64,000 nucleotides of DNA from Actinobacteria bacterium IMCC26207 (GCA_001025035.1 LCZK01000010.1:248001-312000), one strand, 5' to 3'; shown: positions 17,897 to 30,738, counted from the first letter of the stretch. Notes: generated from the sequence alone by a model not told the origin. Numbers and translations are program-made.

Positions 17897-18333
17897 CTCA
17901 GTCTCTTGCGGTTTCAGGCGCTCCTTTCGGGGGGTGTCGGGCGTCACTCAGTACCGAGTTGACACCCTGAACCAGAAGGAGTAAGTTCTCCTCTCGCCCC
18001 ATACGGCTGGAAACAGCCGCTGGGAGCAACTATCGGAACCCCTAGCCATCGAGCTATGTTCCGGCTGCAGTCTCCCATTTGGGGGATCGGCGCTTCTTGA
18101 CAACGGAAGACAGAATGCCAAATAGGCGAGTGCGGGCTGCCGTACGTTCGGAAGCGAACGTATGAGGCAGTTCCAAATCAATACATTTATAAGCACATAA
18201 CGGACAATCGCTATCGGGTTAAACCGATGGCAAAATGCCAGAACTGTGCCAGTTGGTATCAAATTCCTTTTTTGATACCGGCTCTTCGATTTGCGAGGCT
18301 CAGTCTTCTTCGGAAGATTGAGTGTCAAAGATC
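17897..18333 (+). promoter_or_regulatory. rRNA promoter and leader region with five hairpins
   Basis: No gene is seen in this 437-bp stretch. A TTGACA at 18097-18102 with AAATAG 17 bp downstream (18120-18125) is the best promoter candidate; another TTGACA at 17959-17964 has no good -10. Hairpins: GGTGTC/GACACC (17933-17966) enclosing ACTC/GAGT; CGGCTG-GAAA-CAGCCG (18004-18019); CTGCC/GGCAG outer and TACGTTCG-GAAG-CGAACGTA inner (18137-18170); CTATCGG/CCGATGG (18211-18230); GGTATCAAA/TTTGATACC (18255-18279); and CTCAGTCTTC-TTCG-GAAGATTGAG just before 16S. They probably serve antitermination and processing of pre-rRNA. Confidence 0.5.
18299..18322 (+). other. UUCG-tetraloop hairpin before 16S rRNA
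   Basis: CTCAGTCTTC and GAAGATTGAG form a 10-bp stem (one G-U pair) closed by a UUCG tetraloop, about 12-15 bases before the mature 16S 5' end. Such stable hairpins are common in pre-rRNA leaders; the function here is inferred. Confidence 0.6.
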
Positions 18334-19861
<1,528 letters not shown>

Positions 19862-20007
19862 AGTCCATTCCGCTCGGTTCATGAGACTTTCGTTTCATGT
19901 CGAGTCTGGACACCCAGTTGATGCACTCGTTTGGTGCCAGGAATCCTCAATTGCCAAGGGTGATTGAGTGCCAGGTACCCGTTCTGTCTTCCGTTGTGAA
20001 GGTGCGC

Positions 20008-20087
20008 CCTTGTCCCCCTGGGGACACTGACGCTTTGTCCCCCTCGGGGGACATTGCCGCTTTTGTCTCCTCCGGGAGACATTGTCG
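20008..20087 (+). repeat. Three tandem hairpin repeats in the rRNA spacer
   Basis: Unit pattern TTTGTC-NCC-loop-GG-GACATTGNCGC repeats three times with period 25-28 bp. Stems: TGTCCCC/GGGGACA (20011-20026), TGTCCCCC/GGGGGACA (20036-20053) and TGTCTCC-UCCG-GGAGACA (20064-20081). The third has a UNCG-type tetraloop. Base changes in unit 3 are compensatory (C-G to T-A), which supports a selected RNA structure. Confidence 0.8.
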
Positions 20088-20133
20088 CGTGGCCTTCTAG
20101 GGCGAGCTCTGCTCGCCGGCGTTACTTGAGAAT

Positions 20134-20149
20134 TTCATTGCGAGCACGA
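20134..20149 (+). other. 5' arm of 23S processing stem
   Basis: This 16-base stretch (TTCATTGCGAGCACGA) is perfectly complementary to 23239-23254 (TCGTGCTCGCAATGAA), so the two flank the 23S gene and can pair to form the long stem cut by RNase III. Confidence 0.85.
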
Positions 20150-20168
20150 GCATCTTTGTATGCGAATA

Positions 20169-23224
<3,056 letters not shown>

Positions 23225-23311
23225 TTCTACACAGTCGTTCGTGCTCGCAATGAAGTCCTTGAGTTGTCGCAGGACCCTCTTTTGGGTCCGCCGCTCATTT
23301 GACAACTGATT
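23225..23311 (+). other. 23S-5S spacer with processing stems
   Basis: The 87-bp spacer holds the 3' arm of the 23S processing stem (23239-23254), then AGTTGTC (23262-23268) pairing with GACAACT (23301-23307) around an inner GGACCC-TCTTTT-GGGTCC hairpin (23272-23289). Confidence 0.7.
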
Positions 23312-23427
23312 TTGGTGGCCATAGCGGAGGGGTCACACCTGTTCCCATCCCGAACACAGAAGTTAAGCCCTCCAGCGCCGATGGTACTTGGGACGAATGT
23401 CCCTGGGAGAGTAGGACGCCGCCAGAT
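23312..23427 (+). rRNA. rrf: 5S ribosomal RNA
   Basis: TTGGTGGCCATAGCGGAGGG begins the gene. The conserved CCCATCCCGAACACAGAAGTTAAGCC and TGGGAGAGTAGGACGCCGCC segments follow, and the two ends pair (TGGTGGC with GCCGCCA). Length about 116 nt is normal. Confidence 0.97.
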
Positions 23428-23433
23428 TTCTTT

Positions 23434-23473
23434 CGAAAGGGGAGACGCTTGCGTCTCCCCTTTTCGTATTTTT
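23434..23473 (+). terminator. Rho-independent terminator of the rrn operon
   Basis: AAAGGGGAGACGC-TT-GCGTCTCCCCTTTT forms a stem of at least 12 bp with a two-base apex, followed by TTTTCGTATTTTT. It lies 8 bp after 5S. Confidence 0.93.
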
Positions 23474-23543
23474 CGGTTCGGGTCTCTGGTGTTTCCTCGC
23501 CTAGACTGCGGGTCCCCCGTGGGATACCTCCCCATAACGTCAG

Positions 23544-24452
23544 GTGCGTTTCTTGCCAACAGATCGGCCTTCAGAGCCTCGATCCTCCTCGTCTCGGCCC
23601 AGTTCGTCTCGGCCAGCTAGTCGGCGCCCAAAGGACACTCGATCTATCCCTGCCCCTCCAAAGCTCAGGGAACGCCCGCCGCCTAGAGAGCCCGGCGAGG
23701 ATTTTGTGGTTCCCGAGCCAGAAATCTGGATCGATGACGGTCCGGTGCATTCCGGGCGTTCATCTGGTTCCGCGCAGCAGCGCAAGTCAAACGGCTCGAG
23801 TGGCGGGGGAAGCAGTTCGACAGCAGCAATAACCGTGCATGCACCACAGCTCGTAGAGCTAGTTGGAGTCAAGCGTGCTGCGCGCCTCGAGGGTCGTCTA
23901 GGCGAGGCAGCTGATGCGTTCGCAACCGAGCGATTCGGCCAGGCACGTCAGATCCTTGCGCCCATTGCCAAAGAGGTACCAGATCTGCCCGAGGTGCGTG
24001 AGCTTCACGGGCTGACGCTGTATCGGCTGGGCAAGTTCAAAGAGGCTGCACGAGAGCTCGACGCATTTGTTGCGTTGAGCAACGGCAGCACTGAGCAGCA
24101 CCCAGTCTTGGCCGATTGTCGACGCGCTCTCAAGCAGTACAAAGAAGTAGATCGGTTGTGGGAGGAGCTTCGTGAGGCTTCGCCGAGCGGAGCACTAGTC
24201 AGCGAGGGTCGCATCGTCGCAGCCGGCGCTTTGGCAGATCAGAAGGAACTCTCTAGCGCAGTTCGTCTGCTTGCCAAGGGGTTTCGCTTTCCCAAACGCC
24301 CGATGGAGCATCATCTGCGGCGCGCCTATGCACTGGCAGACCTCTATGAGCGATCCGGAGATATGCCCCAGGCCAGAGTCCTTTTTGGGCGCATTGCTCG
24401 GTCAGACCCAGAATTCTTAGATGCTGCCGAGCGCGCTTCTGGGCTGGGCTAA
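23544..24452 (+). CDS. TPR-repeat protein
   Basis: The 302-residue product has a disordered N-terminal third (1-105) rich in Ser, Arg and Pro, and a helical C-terminal part with TPR-like helix pairs: ATERFGQARQILAPIAKEVPD, LHGLTLYRLGKFKEAARELDAF and YALADLYERSGDMPQARVLFGRIA. It matches the place of Rv1691, a TPR protein between tyrS and the HAD gene in M. tuberculosis. No enzyme motif is seen; a scaffold role is likely. GTG 23544 is the furthest upstream start, without a clear ribosome site, so the true start could be later in the disordered region. Confidence 0.8.
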   Translation: MRFLPTDRPSEPRSSSSRPSSSRPASRRPKDTRSIPAPPKLRERPPPREPGEDFVVPEPEIWIDDGPVHSGRSSGSAQQRKSNGSSGGGSSSTAAITVHAPQLVELVGVKRAARLEGRLGEAADAFATERFGQARQILAPIAKEVPDLPEVRELHGLTLYRLGKFKEAARELDAFVALSNGSTEQHPVLADCRRALKQYKEVDRLWEELREASPSGALVSEGRIVAAGALADQKELSSAVRLLAKGFRFPKRPMEHHLRRAYALADLYERSGDMPQARVLFGRIARSDPEFLDAAERASGLG

Positions 24453-24475
24453 GGCCAGATTACGCCCGGGTTTAC

Positions 24476-25363
24476 TCAGGTAGCTGAGGCCGCACAGATG
24501 CTACCGATGGAAGCATCTAAGGCGGCGTCGAACTCCGCAGCGCTCTGCTGTGCGGTCAGCCCTTCGGTCAAAGCTCGCGAGAAGCTAGCAATGACTCCAT
24601 GGTTGCGTGAGAGGCGAGCGTTCGACTCTTCGCGGCTATAGCCACCCGACAACGCAACGACACGAAGCACCTGCGGGTGATCGACTAGTGAGGAATAGAA
24701 GTCGTCAGTTTCGGGCAGCGTCAGCTTGAGCATGACCTTTTGGTCTGATGCAAGGGCATCAAGTTGTTCTGTGAGCGCTGCGCGGAGTCGCTCCTCGGCT
24801 GCTGCCTTTGAGGGGCTGTTGATATCGACCTCGGGCTCAATGATTGGAACGAGTCCAGCGGCAAGAATCTGCTTGGCTACCTCGAATTGCTGCTCAACTA
24901 CTGCCTGAACTCCGGCGGCGTCGTCGACCTTGATAACTGATCGCATCTTGGTTCCAAACACCCCATTGCTGACTGCTCGTTGCAGCAAGGCATCTAGGTC
25001 AGGCATGGGCTTCATGACCTGAGCCCCGTTGACTTCGTCCTCAAGACCCTTGTCTACCTTGAGAAATGGCAGGACTTGCTTCTTCTCCCAGAGGAACTGT
25101 GCAGTTCCGAGTCCCTCGATCTGCCGATCCATGGTGTTTTCGAACAGGATTGCCCCAAGCACCCGATCGCCAGTGAAGCTGGGGCTCGTGATGATCCGCG
25201 TGCGCATCTCATGAATGATGTCGAACATTTCAGCATCGCCAGAATAGGAGCCTTCTTCGATTCCGTATAGGCCAAGTGCTTTGGGAGAGCTCCCGCCACT
25301 TTGGTCCAATGCAGCGATGAATCCTGCGTCGTTGCTGGCCTTGGCGAGCTGCTGCTCATTCAT
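24476..25363 (-). CDS. Fructose-bisphosphate aldolase, class I
   Basis: This Schiff-base aldolase splits fructose 1,6-bisphosphate in glycolysis and gluconeogenesis. The 295-residue protein closely resembles the Staphylococcus-type class I enzyme: GFIAALDQSGGSSPKALGLYG, MRTRIITSPSF, FLKVDKGLEDEVNGAQ, FGTKMRSVI, VPIIEPEVDI, VMLKLTLPE with a lysine likely to form the Schiff base, and RVVALSGGYSREESN. ATG 25363 is chosen because AAAGGA lies 6 bp upstream; an in-frame start at 25507 would add an unrelated 48 residues. It runs divergently from the HAD gene. Most actinobacteria use a class II enzyme, so the class I type is notable. Confidence 0.95.
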   Translation of the reverse strand: MNEQQLAKASNDAGFIAALDQSGGSSPKALGLYGIEEGSYSGDAEMFDIIHEMRTRIITSPSFTGDRVLGAILFENTMDRQIEGLGTAQFLWEKKQVLPFLKVDKGLEDEVNGAQVMKPMPDLDALLQRAVSNGVFGTKMRSVIKVDDAAGVQAVVEQQFEVAKQILAAGLVPIIEPEVDINSPSKAAAEERLRAALTEQLDALASDQKVMLKLTLPETDDFYSSLVDHPQVLRVVALSGGYSREESNARLSRNHGVIASFSRALTEGLTAQQSAAEFDAALDASIGSICAASAT

Positions 25364-25491
25364 ACTGGATCCTTTTCTGGTGACAAACTGGGTACGAAAT
25401 CTGTTGACTGCAAACTGCAGAACTTTCAAGTTACAGCCTGTCGAGGATTTCGAGTGCGGTGTACAAGGAATCTCTGTGCAAAGGTGACCGG

Positions 25492-26274
25492 GTGACACGT
25501 ATAGCAATAGATCTTGATGGGGTTATCTGGAGGGGTACCGAACTTATCGAGGGCTCGGACAGTGCAATCCATGCGCTCGTAGCTGCAGGCCACGAAGTGG
25601 TTTTTTGCACAAATCATGCTCAGTCCCCAGCCATGAAGCTTGCAGTTCTGAGCGAGTTTGGAATCGATGGAATCTCGGTTATCACTGCTGCGCAGGCCGC
25701 TGCAGCTTGTTGCACACCCGACCAAACGGTGTTGATTCTCGGCGATCAATCACTGAGCGAGGTCTTTTTTGCAGCAGGAATTGCGGCTCTCAATGTGCAG
25801 GATCTGCCCGCTGATGGACCAGTGCCCAAGGTTGACGTAGTAGTCGTCGGTGCTTACAGCCTGTGGGACCGTTCTCGCATTGGCCTAGCAGCAGACGCGA
25901 TTCGCTCAGGTGCTCGCTTCTTGGCAACCAATAATGACGCCACGTTTCCGGCGAGTGGCACAGCGGGTCCTCGAATCTTGCCCGGCAACGGTTCGTTGAT
26001 CGCAGCACTGACAGCGGCTACGGACGTCATTGCCGAGGTTGCTGGCAAACCTCATGATGCAATGGCTCAGGTCCTGCTGCAGGAGTTTGGTGGCATTGAC
26101 GTTGTGGTGGGAGATAAGGCCGAGACAGACGGAGGGTTAGCAGTTCGTCTGGGAGCCAAATTTGCGCTGGTCTTGAGCGGAGTGACGGGGGAGTCTGACC
26201 TGCCCGTTACTCCAACTCCTAGCTACATCGGTGCCAACCTGGCTGAACTTGTTGGGCTGAACGTGTTTGGCTGA
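25492..26274 (+). CDS. HAD-superfamily (NagD-like) phosphatase
   Basis: The 260-residue protein starts VTRIAIDLDGVIWRG, with the HAD nucleophile Asp7 and Asp9, then FCTNHAQSPAMKL (motif II), GKPHDAMAQVLL with the motif III lysine, and VVGDKAETDGGLAVRLGAKFALVLSGVT (motif IV). A IIA-type cap fits NagD/AraL sugar-phosphate and glycerol-phosphate phosphatases. In M. tuberculosis the gene in this place (Rv1692) is a glycerol-3-phosphate phosphatase; the substrate here is inferred. GTG 25492 is preferred because AAAGGTGA lies upstream. Its stop codon is the start of a 16-bp tandem array. Confidence 0.9.
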   Translation: MTRIAIDLDGVIWRGTELIEGSDSAIHALVAAGHEVVFCTNHAQSPAMKLAVLSEFGIDGISVITAAQAAAACCTPDQTVLILGDQSLSEVFFAAGIAALNVQDLPADGPVPKVDVVVVGAYSLWDRSRIGLAADAIRSGARFLATNNDATFPASGTAGPRILPGNGSLIAALTAATDVIAEVAGKPHDAMAQVLLQEFGGIDVVVGDKAETDGGLAVRLGAKFALVLSGVTGESDLPVTPTPSYIGANLAELVGLNVFG

Positions 26275-26400
26275 TTCTGGCAGCCCTTGATTCTGGCAGC
26301 CCTTGATTCTGGCAGCCCTTGATTCTGGCAGCCCTTGATTCTGGCAGCCCTTGATTCTGGCAGCCCTTGATTCTGGCAGCCCTTGATTCTGGCAGCCTGA
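26272..26400 (+). repeat. 16-bp tandem repeat array, 7 full copies plus one partial
   Basis: TTCTGGCAGCCCTTGA is repeated exactly at 26275, 26291, 26307, 26323, 26339, 26355 and 26371, then a 14-bp partial copy TTCTGGCAGCCTGA ends at 26400. The copies are identical. The array begins at the stop codon of the HAD gene (TGA at 26272-26274), and each unit ends in TTGA, so the stop may derive from or have seeded the unit. The period of 16 is not a multiple of three. It fills the gap before tlyA. Identical copies suggest recent expansion or active homogenisation. Confidence 0.95.
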
Positions 26401-26459
26401 TTCTTGCGCGCTGAGTGAACTTGCCGCCGCCGGCTTCTATGCCTCGGTAGTCTGATGCA

Positions 26460-27296
26460 GTGCGCCGCCGCTTGGATACAGAACTGGTCCGCAGGGGACT
26501 GGCCTCATCTTCAGATGATGCCCGCGAGAGCATTGCAGCGGGACTGGTTTTTGTTGGCGGGGCACCAGCGCTCAATGCCCAGCGCCAGGTTGAGGCCTCG
26601 GAGTCCGTGCAGTTACAGAGTCCGCCTTCACGCTTTGTTGGCCGCGGTGGCGAAAAGCTCAGCGCCGCTTTGGACTCTTTTTCGCTCAACCCCTCGGGCC
26701 TGCGTGTCCTCGATGCCGGCGCATCCACCGGCGGCTTCACGGACTGCCTGCTACAAGCGGGGGCGCGAGAGGTCGTGGCGCTAGATGTAGGGCACAGCCA
26801 ACTGCATCAGAGAATTCGAACCGACCCTCGGGTGATTGTTCTGGAACGAACCAACCTGCGCCATGTGGAGCCAGGTTCGCTTGGGGTCTGTGATGCAGTG
26901 GTAGCGGACCTATCGTTTATCTCGCTCACGCAGGTCATGGGAGTGCTACTGCAATGCTGCTCAGCAGGTGGATGGTTGGTACTGCTGGTAAAACCACAGT
27001 TTGAGGCAACTCGGCCCGAGACCACCCTAGGCAAGGGAGTGATCACCGATCCGCTGGTTTGGCGCAGCACGCTCATGAGAGTGATTGGCTCGGCCCATGC
27101 CCATGGCGCGGTTCTGCTTGGGGTGAAGGAGTCTCCGCTGCGGGGTTCCGAAGGAAATCTGGAGTTTCTCTTGCATCTTGGTAAGCCCGGGAGTGACAGA
27201 ATGGATTCTGTTGCAGGGAAAGTCACAGCCGAGACTCTGGTCGATGCACTCCTCCTGACAGAACCGGAACCCAGAAGAGAAACAGAGCAGACATGA
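26460..27296 (+). CDS. tlyA: TlyA-type rRNA 2'-O-methyltransferase
   Basis: TlyA methylates riboses of 16S and 23S rRNA. The 278-residue protein has an N-terminal S4 RNA-binding domain (1-60, RRRLDTELVRRGLASSSDDAR), the linker RFVGRGGEKL, and an FtsJ-like methyltransferase fold with VLDAGASTGGFTDCLLQAGA, VADLSFISL and LLVKPQFE. Position before NAD kinase and recN matches Rv1694-Rv1696. Start GTG 26460. It overlaps the next gene by four bases. Confidence 0.95.
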   Translation: MRRRLDTELVRRGLASSSDDARESIAAGLVFVGGAPALNAQRQVEASESVQLQSPPSRFVGRGGEKLSAALDSFSLNPSGLRVLDAGASTGGFTDCLLQAGAREVVALDVGHSQLHQRIRTDPRVIVLERTNLRHVEPGSLGVCDAVVADLSFISLTQVMGVLLQCCSAGGWLVLLVKPQFEATRPETTLGKGVITDPLVWRSTLMRVIGSAHAHGAVLLGVKESPLRGSEGNLEFLLHLGKPGSDRMDSVAGKVTAETLVDALLLTEPEPRRETEQT

Positions 27297-28141
27297 GCGT
27301 CTTTGGGCTTGTTATGCATCGTGAACGGGCCAAGGCCTTGGCGCTCGATGCCATCGAATGGCTCGGCTCTCGAGGCCATGAAGTTCGGATGCTCGCAGAG
27401 GATGGAATCGCTCTGGGATTCCCCGAATTGGGAATGCCCGCTGAGAAAATTGCGATCGGCGCAGATCTAATCTTGAGCTTTGGTGGTGATGGAACCATGC
27501 TCCGCGCTGTGGAACTAGCAACTCAAGAGGATGTTCCTGTGCTGGGAGTCAATCTGGGGCAGTTGGGCTACCTGACAGAGGTAGAACCTGCCGGTCTGCG
27601 AATGGCGCTCAAACGCTTTCTGTCGGGTTCTTACACACTCGAAGAGCGCTTGCGGGTCCATGTCGTCACCACTCGAAAAAGTGGCGGAGTAGAGCATCAC
27701 GATGCCCTGAACGAGGTGGTGATTGAGAAATCTCAAATGGGCCGAACAGTTCGACTCGATGTTGATCTTGATGGTCGCCCATTCACAACCTATGTCTGCG
27801 ATGGTCTGATTCTGGCTACCCCTACAGGTTCGACGGCCTATGCATTCTCGGTCCGAGGCCCCATTATTGACCCGCGCCATCGCGCAATCCTTATGGCGCC
27901 GGTTGCCGCCCACATGCTTTTCGACCGTTCGCTGGTCCTGCAGCCGGACTGCAGCATCACCGTGCGAGTCTCGGGGGATCGCTCAGCGGGAGTCTCGGTA
28001 GATGGCCGCACAGGAGATCCCCTTTTACCTGGCGACTCAGTCGCGTGCACTGCAAGTGCGCATCCGGCGCAATTCGTCACCTTCGGCGGCCAAGACTTTC
28101 ACTCCGTTCTCCGCGAGAAGTTTGGACTTACCCCTCCGTAG
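27293..28141 (+). CDS. nadK: NAD kinase
   Basis: NAD kinase makes NADP from NAD with ATP or polyphosphate. The 282-residue protein has the GGDGTML motif (64-70), ALNEVVIEK, and the second conserved region ATPTGSTAYAFSVRGPI. The C-terminal VSVDGRTG segment is also typical. Length is normal. It begins at the ATGA overlap with tlyA. Confidence 0.96.
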   Translation: MSVFGLVMHRERAKALALDAIEWLGSRGHEVRMLAEDGIALGFPELGMPAEKIAIGADLILSFGGDGTMLRAVELATQEDVPVLGVNLGQLGYLTEVEPAGLRMALKRFLSGSYTLEERLRVHVVTTRKSGGVEHHDALNEVVIEKSQMGRTVRLDVDLDGRPFTTYVCDGLILATPTGSTAYAFSVRGPIIDPRHRAILMAPVAAHMLFDRSLVLQPDCSITVRVSGDRSAGVSVDGRTGDPLLPGDSVACTASAHPAQFVTFGGQDFHSVLREKFGLTPP

Positions 28142-28246
28142 CTGAACATCAAGCTGTGGTTGCGTGTTGCTCAGGTCTGTGCTGAGATCCGCGCCCAGCT
28201 CAGGGTGCCGAGTTCTTGACAGTCGTTCACCTACGATCAATGTTCA

Positions 28247-29854
28247 ATGTTGGTGGAACTCGTGGTGAAAAACCTGGGTGTCATTGAAGAAGCGCGGATT
28301 CCACTTGGCCCGGGCTTGACTGCGTTGACTGGTGAAACCGGTGCCGGTAAGACCATGGTGGTTGAGGCATTGAACCTGCTACTCGGTGGGCGTCCGGACC
28401 CCGAACGCGTTCGAGTAGGTGCGACTGAGGCGACCGTAGAAGGATTGTTTGCCCAAGGTGATACTGAATGGGTGCTGCGCAGAATCCTGCCTGCATCTGG
28501 TAGGTCCCGGGCCTATATCAACGGCGAACTAGCAACGGCTGCTGCGCTGTCGGAGCTTGGCGCAGGACTTTTGGAACTGCATGGCCAACATGCGCAACAG
28601 GCATTGTTGCAGCCGCGAACCCAACGCGCTGCGCTCGACGAGTTCGCCGGGATTGACCGCACCTCGCTCCTGAGTGCCCGGCGGCAGGTCGACCAGGCTC
28701 GGACTCGCCTAGAAGAAATGGGAGGAGATGAGCGATCTCGAGTGCGAGAGATCGATCTCTTGCGATTCCAACTCGAAGAAATTGATCGCGTGGCTCCAGT
28801 AGTTGGCGAAGAGGTGCAACTCGATCAGGAGGAAGACCTTCTCTCTGGTGCACTGGCGCATCAGCAGGCAGCGTTTTCTGCCGTTGCGTCATTGAGTGAT
28901 GACGGTTCGGCAACTGACTTAGTCGCTCGCGCTATGAACAAACTTGCTGATCGGGCTCCGTTTGTCAGCGTGTTAGCTCGGCTCCGCGATGTGGCCGCAG
29001 AGCTAGAGGATTGTGCAGCGGAACTTCGGCAACTCGGCGAATCCATCGAACCCGATGAGGAACGACTTGATCAAGTTCGTTCGCGGCGACAACTACTTGT
29101 TGAGCTTCGTCGCAAGTATGGCGATTCTCTGTCAGCGGTGGTGGATTATGCCGCAGAGGCGCGTGGTCGCCTCGAGGAACTCACTGCTCATGATGCAACG
29201 CTCGCAGCCTATGAAGCGGAACTCGCAACTGCAGTTGCTGAACTACAACTCGTCTGTAAGGGAATCGGCAAGAAGCGCAGAGCTGCCGCAGCAGGCCTTG
29301 CCGTTGCAGTTGAGGCACACCTTGGTGACCTAGCGCTCGCAGGTGCGCGAATCGAGGTGCGAGTTACTGATACCGAAGAGTTACCCGGAGCAGGTGAGCA
29401 GGTTGAGCTACGGATTGCGGTCAATACTGGCTCTGCAATGGGCAGCCTGAGCAAGGTTGCTTCTGGAGGAGAACTCAGCCGGGTGATGTTGGCTATTCGC
29501 CTGGTGCTATCTAATGGGCCGCCAACCATGGTCTTTGATGAGGTGGATGCAGGTATCGGCGGCGAGGCAGCGCTGTGTGTTGGGCGGGCCCTCGCCGAAT
29601 TAGGAGCGCAGAGCCAAGTCATCGTGGTGACGCACCTTCCACAAGTCGCCGCTTTTGCTGACGAGCAAGTCTTGGTGTCAAAGACCCAAGGCGATCAGCT
29701 TGCACGAACGACTGCTGTGGTGCTCAACGAGGAGGATCGCGTCGTCGAGCTCTCACGAATGCTCTCAGGCTCGCCGGATAGTTCCACAGCTCGCGACCAT
29801 GCGTATGAGCTGCTGAGCAGTGCCCAAGGTGAGCGCCGGCTAGGAACGCAATGA
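28247..29854 (+). CDS. recN: DNA repair protein RecN
   Basis: RecN is an SMC-like ATPase that acts at double-strand breaks. The 535-residue protein has Walker A GETGAGKT (29-36), a QHAQQALLQ region, a coiled-coil middle (about 140-370), the ABC signature VASGGELSRVMLAI and Walker B TMVFDEVDAGIGG. A TTGACA at 28216-28221 in the 105-bp upstream gap may be part of its promoter, but I find no convincing -10 or LexA box. The start could also be TTG 28250. It overlaps the next gene by four bases. Confidence 0.96.
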   Translation: MLVELVVKNLGVIEEARIPLGPGLTALTGETGAGKTMVVEALNLLLGGRPDPERVRVGATEATVEGLFAQGDTEWVLRRILPASGRSRAYINGELATAAALSELGAGLLELHGQHAQQALLQPRTQRAALDEFAGIDRTSLLSARRQVDQARTRLEEMGGDERSRVREIDLLRFQLEEIDRVAPVVGEEVQLDQEEDLLSGALAHQQAAFSAVASLSDDGSATDLVARAMNKLADRAPFVSVLARLRDVAAELEDCAAELRQLGESIEPDEERLDQVRSRRQLLVELRRKYGDSLSAVVDYAAEARGRLEELTAHDATLAAYEAELATAVAELQLVCKGIGKKRRAAAAGLAVAVEAHLGDLALAGARIEVRVTDTEELPGAGEQVELRIAVNTGSAMGSLSKVASGGELSRVMLAIRLVLSNGPPTMVFDEVDAGIGGEAALCVGRALAELGAQSQVIVVTHLPQVAAFADEQVLVSKTQGDQLARTTAVVLNEEDRVVELSRMLSGSPDSSTARDHAYELLSSAQGERRLGTQ

Positions 29855-30738
29855 CCCTTTTGCTTCTCGGGCTGCTTGTGGGAGTTGGCCTTGGCGTGCT
29901 CCTTCTTCGTGCACTCATGGACCTACTTGAGCGTCCAGTATTTCTTCGAACGAACTACCGAGGCGCGCCGATCTCAACTGCTGCTGGCCTTGTCATTGTC
30001 CTAGCGGTGGTTTGCTTGACGGCCATGCTCTCTGTGCTGGCTGCGCTCAATATTCGCTTGCCTGATGGAGTGATTACCTCGTGTGAACTGACTGCGCTAG
30101 CCGTGGCGGGCTTCGGCCTTCTCGGACTTCTTGATGATCTGGCCCAAGACGCAGGTGCCTCGGGGTACCGGGGCCATGTGAAATCAGTTTTCTCGGGCAA
30201 GCTCACCGCTGGATCACTCAAGATGATTGCCGGGCCAGCGTTTGCGCTCGTTCTGGTTCTGCCGCTTCAACAGAACTCGGTGCTTTGGTTGCTAGTCGAT
30301 GGTGCAATTATTGCTCTGGCGGCGAATCTTGCGAATCTTTTTGATCGGGCACCGGGACGGGTGACCAAGTTCTCATGTTTCTGCCTAGCGGGCCTAGTAC
30401 TTGCATGCGGAGCCACGGCTCTGCTCGCTGACACCCTGCAGTTGCAAAGCTTTACTGGTCTATTAGGTCTGTGCGTTGCAGTGGGCGCAGCTTGCGGCAT
30501 GCTTCCCGCAGAGATGAAAGAGCGAGTGATGCTGGGTGACACTGGCGCAAATCCGCTCGGCGCAGCAATTGGTCTAGCGGTTGTGCTCACCCAAGAAGCT
30601 CCTGTCAGGCTCGGTGTGGTTATCGCCCTGTTGTTCATGAACCTGCTGAGCGAAAGGGTTTCCTTTAGCGCCGTGATCGAGCGGGTGGGTCCTTTGCGAG
30701 CAGTAGATCAACTTGGCCGGATGCCACGAGAACCCTGA
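29851..30738 (+). CDS. MraY/WecA-like polyprenyl-phosphate sugar-1-phosphate transferase
   Basis: The 295-residue integral membrane protein (about 8-10 helices) has the marks of the family that moves a sugar-1-phosphate from a UDP-sugar to a polyprenyl phosphate: LLGLLDDLAQD with the paired aspartates near 115, HVKSVFSGKLTAGSLKMIAG, AANLANLFDRAPGRVTK, and VMLGDTGANPLGAAIG. It lies between recN and steA. It is too divergent to be the main MraY, which normally sits in the dcw cluster. The motif match is clear; the sugar and the final glycan are unknown. Confidence 0.82.
   Translation: MTLLLLGLLVGVGLGVLLLRALMDLLERPVFLRTNYRGAPISTAAGLVIVLAVVCLTAMLSVLAALNIRLPDGVITSCELTALAVAGFGLLGLLDDLAQDAGASGYRGHVKSVFSGKLTAGSLKMIAGPAFALVLVLPLQQNSVLWLLVDGAIIALAANLANLFDRAPGRVTKFSCFCLAGLVLACGATALLADTLQLQSFTGLLGLCVAVGAACGMLPAEMKERVMLGDTGANPLGAAIGLAVVLTQEAPVRLGVVIALLFMNLLSERVSFSAVIERVGPLRAVDQLGRMPREP

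Noticed and set aside
26272..26400. CRISPR array
   Set aside because: The repeats are contiguous with no spacers and only 16 bp long.
26219..26740. Minus-strand frame with ESRAARIKGCQNQGLP repeats
   Set aside because: It is a translation of the 16-bp tandem array and the antisense of tlyA; no start context or protein family supports it.
28142..28246. LexA/SOS box before recN
   Set aside because: No GAAC-N4-GTTC type palindrome was found; only a TTGACA without a good -10.
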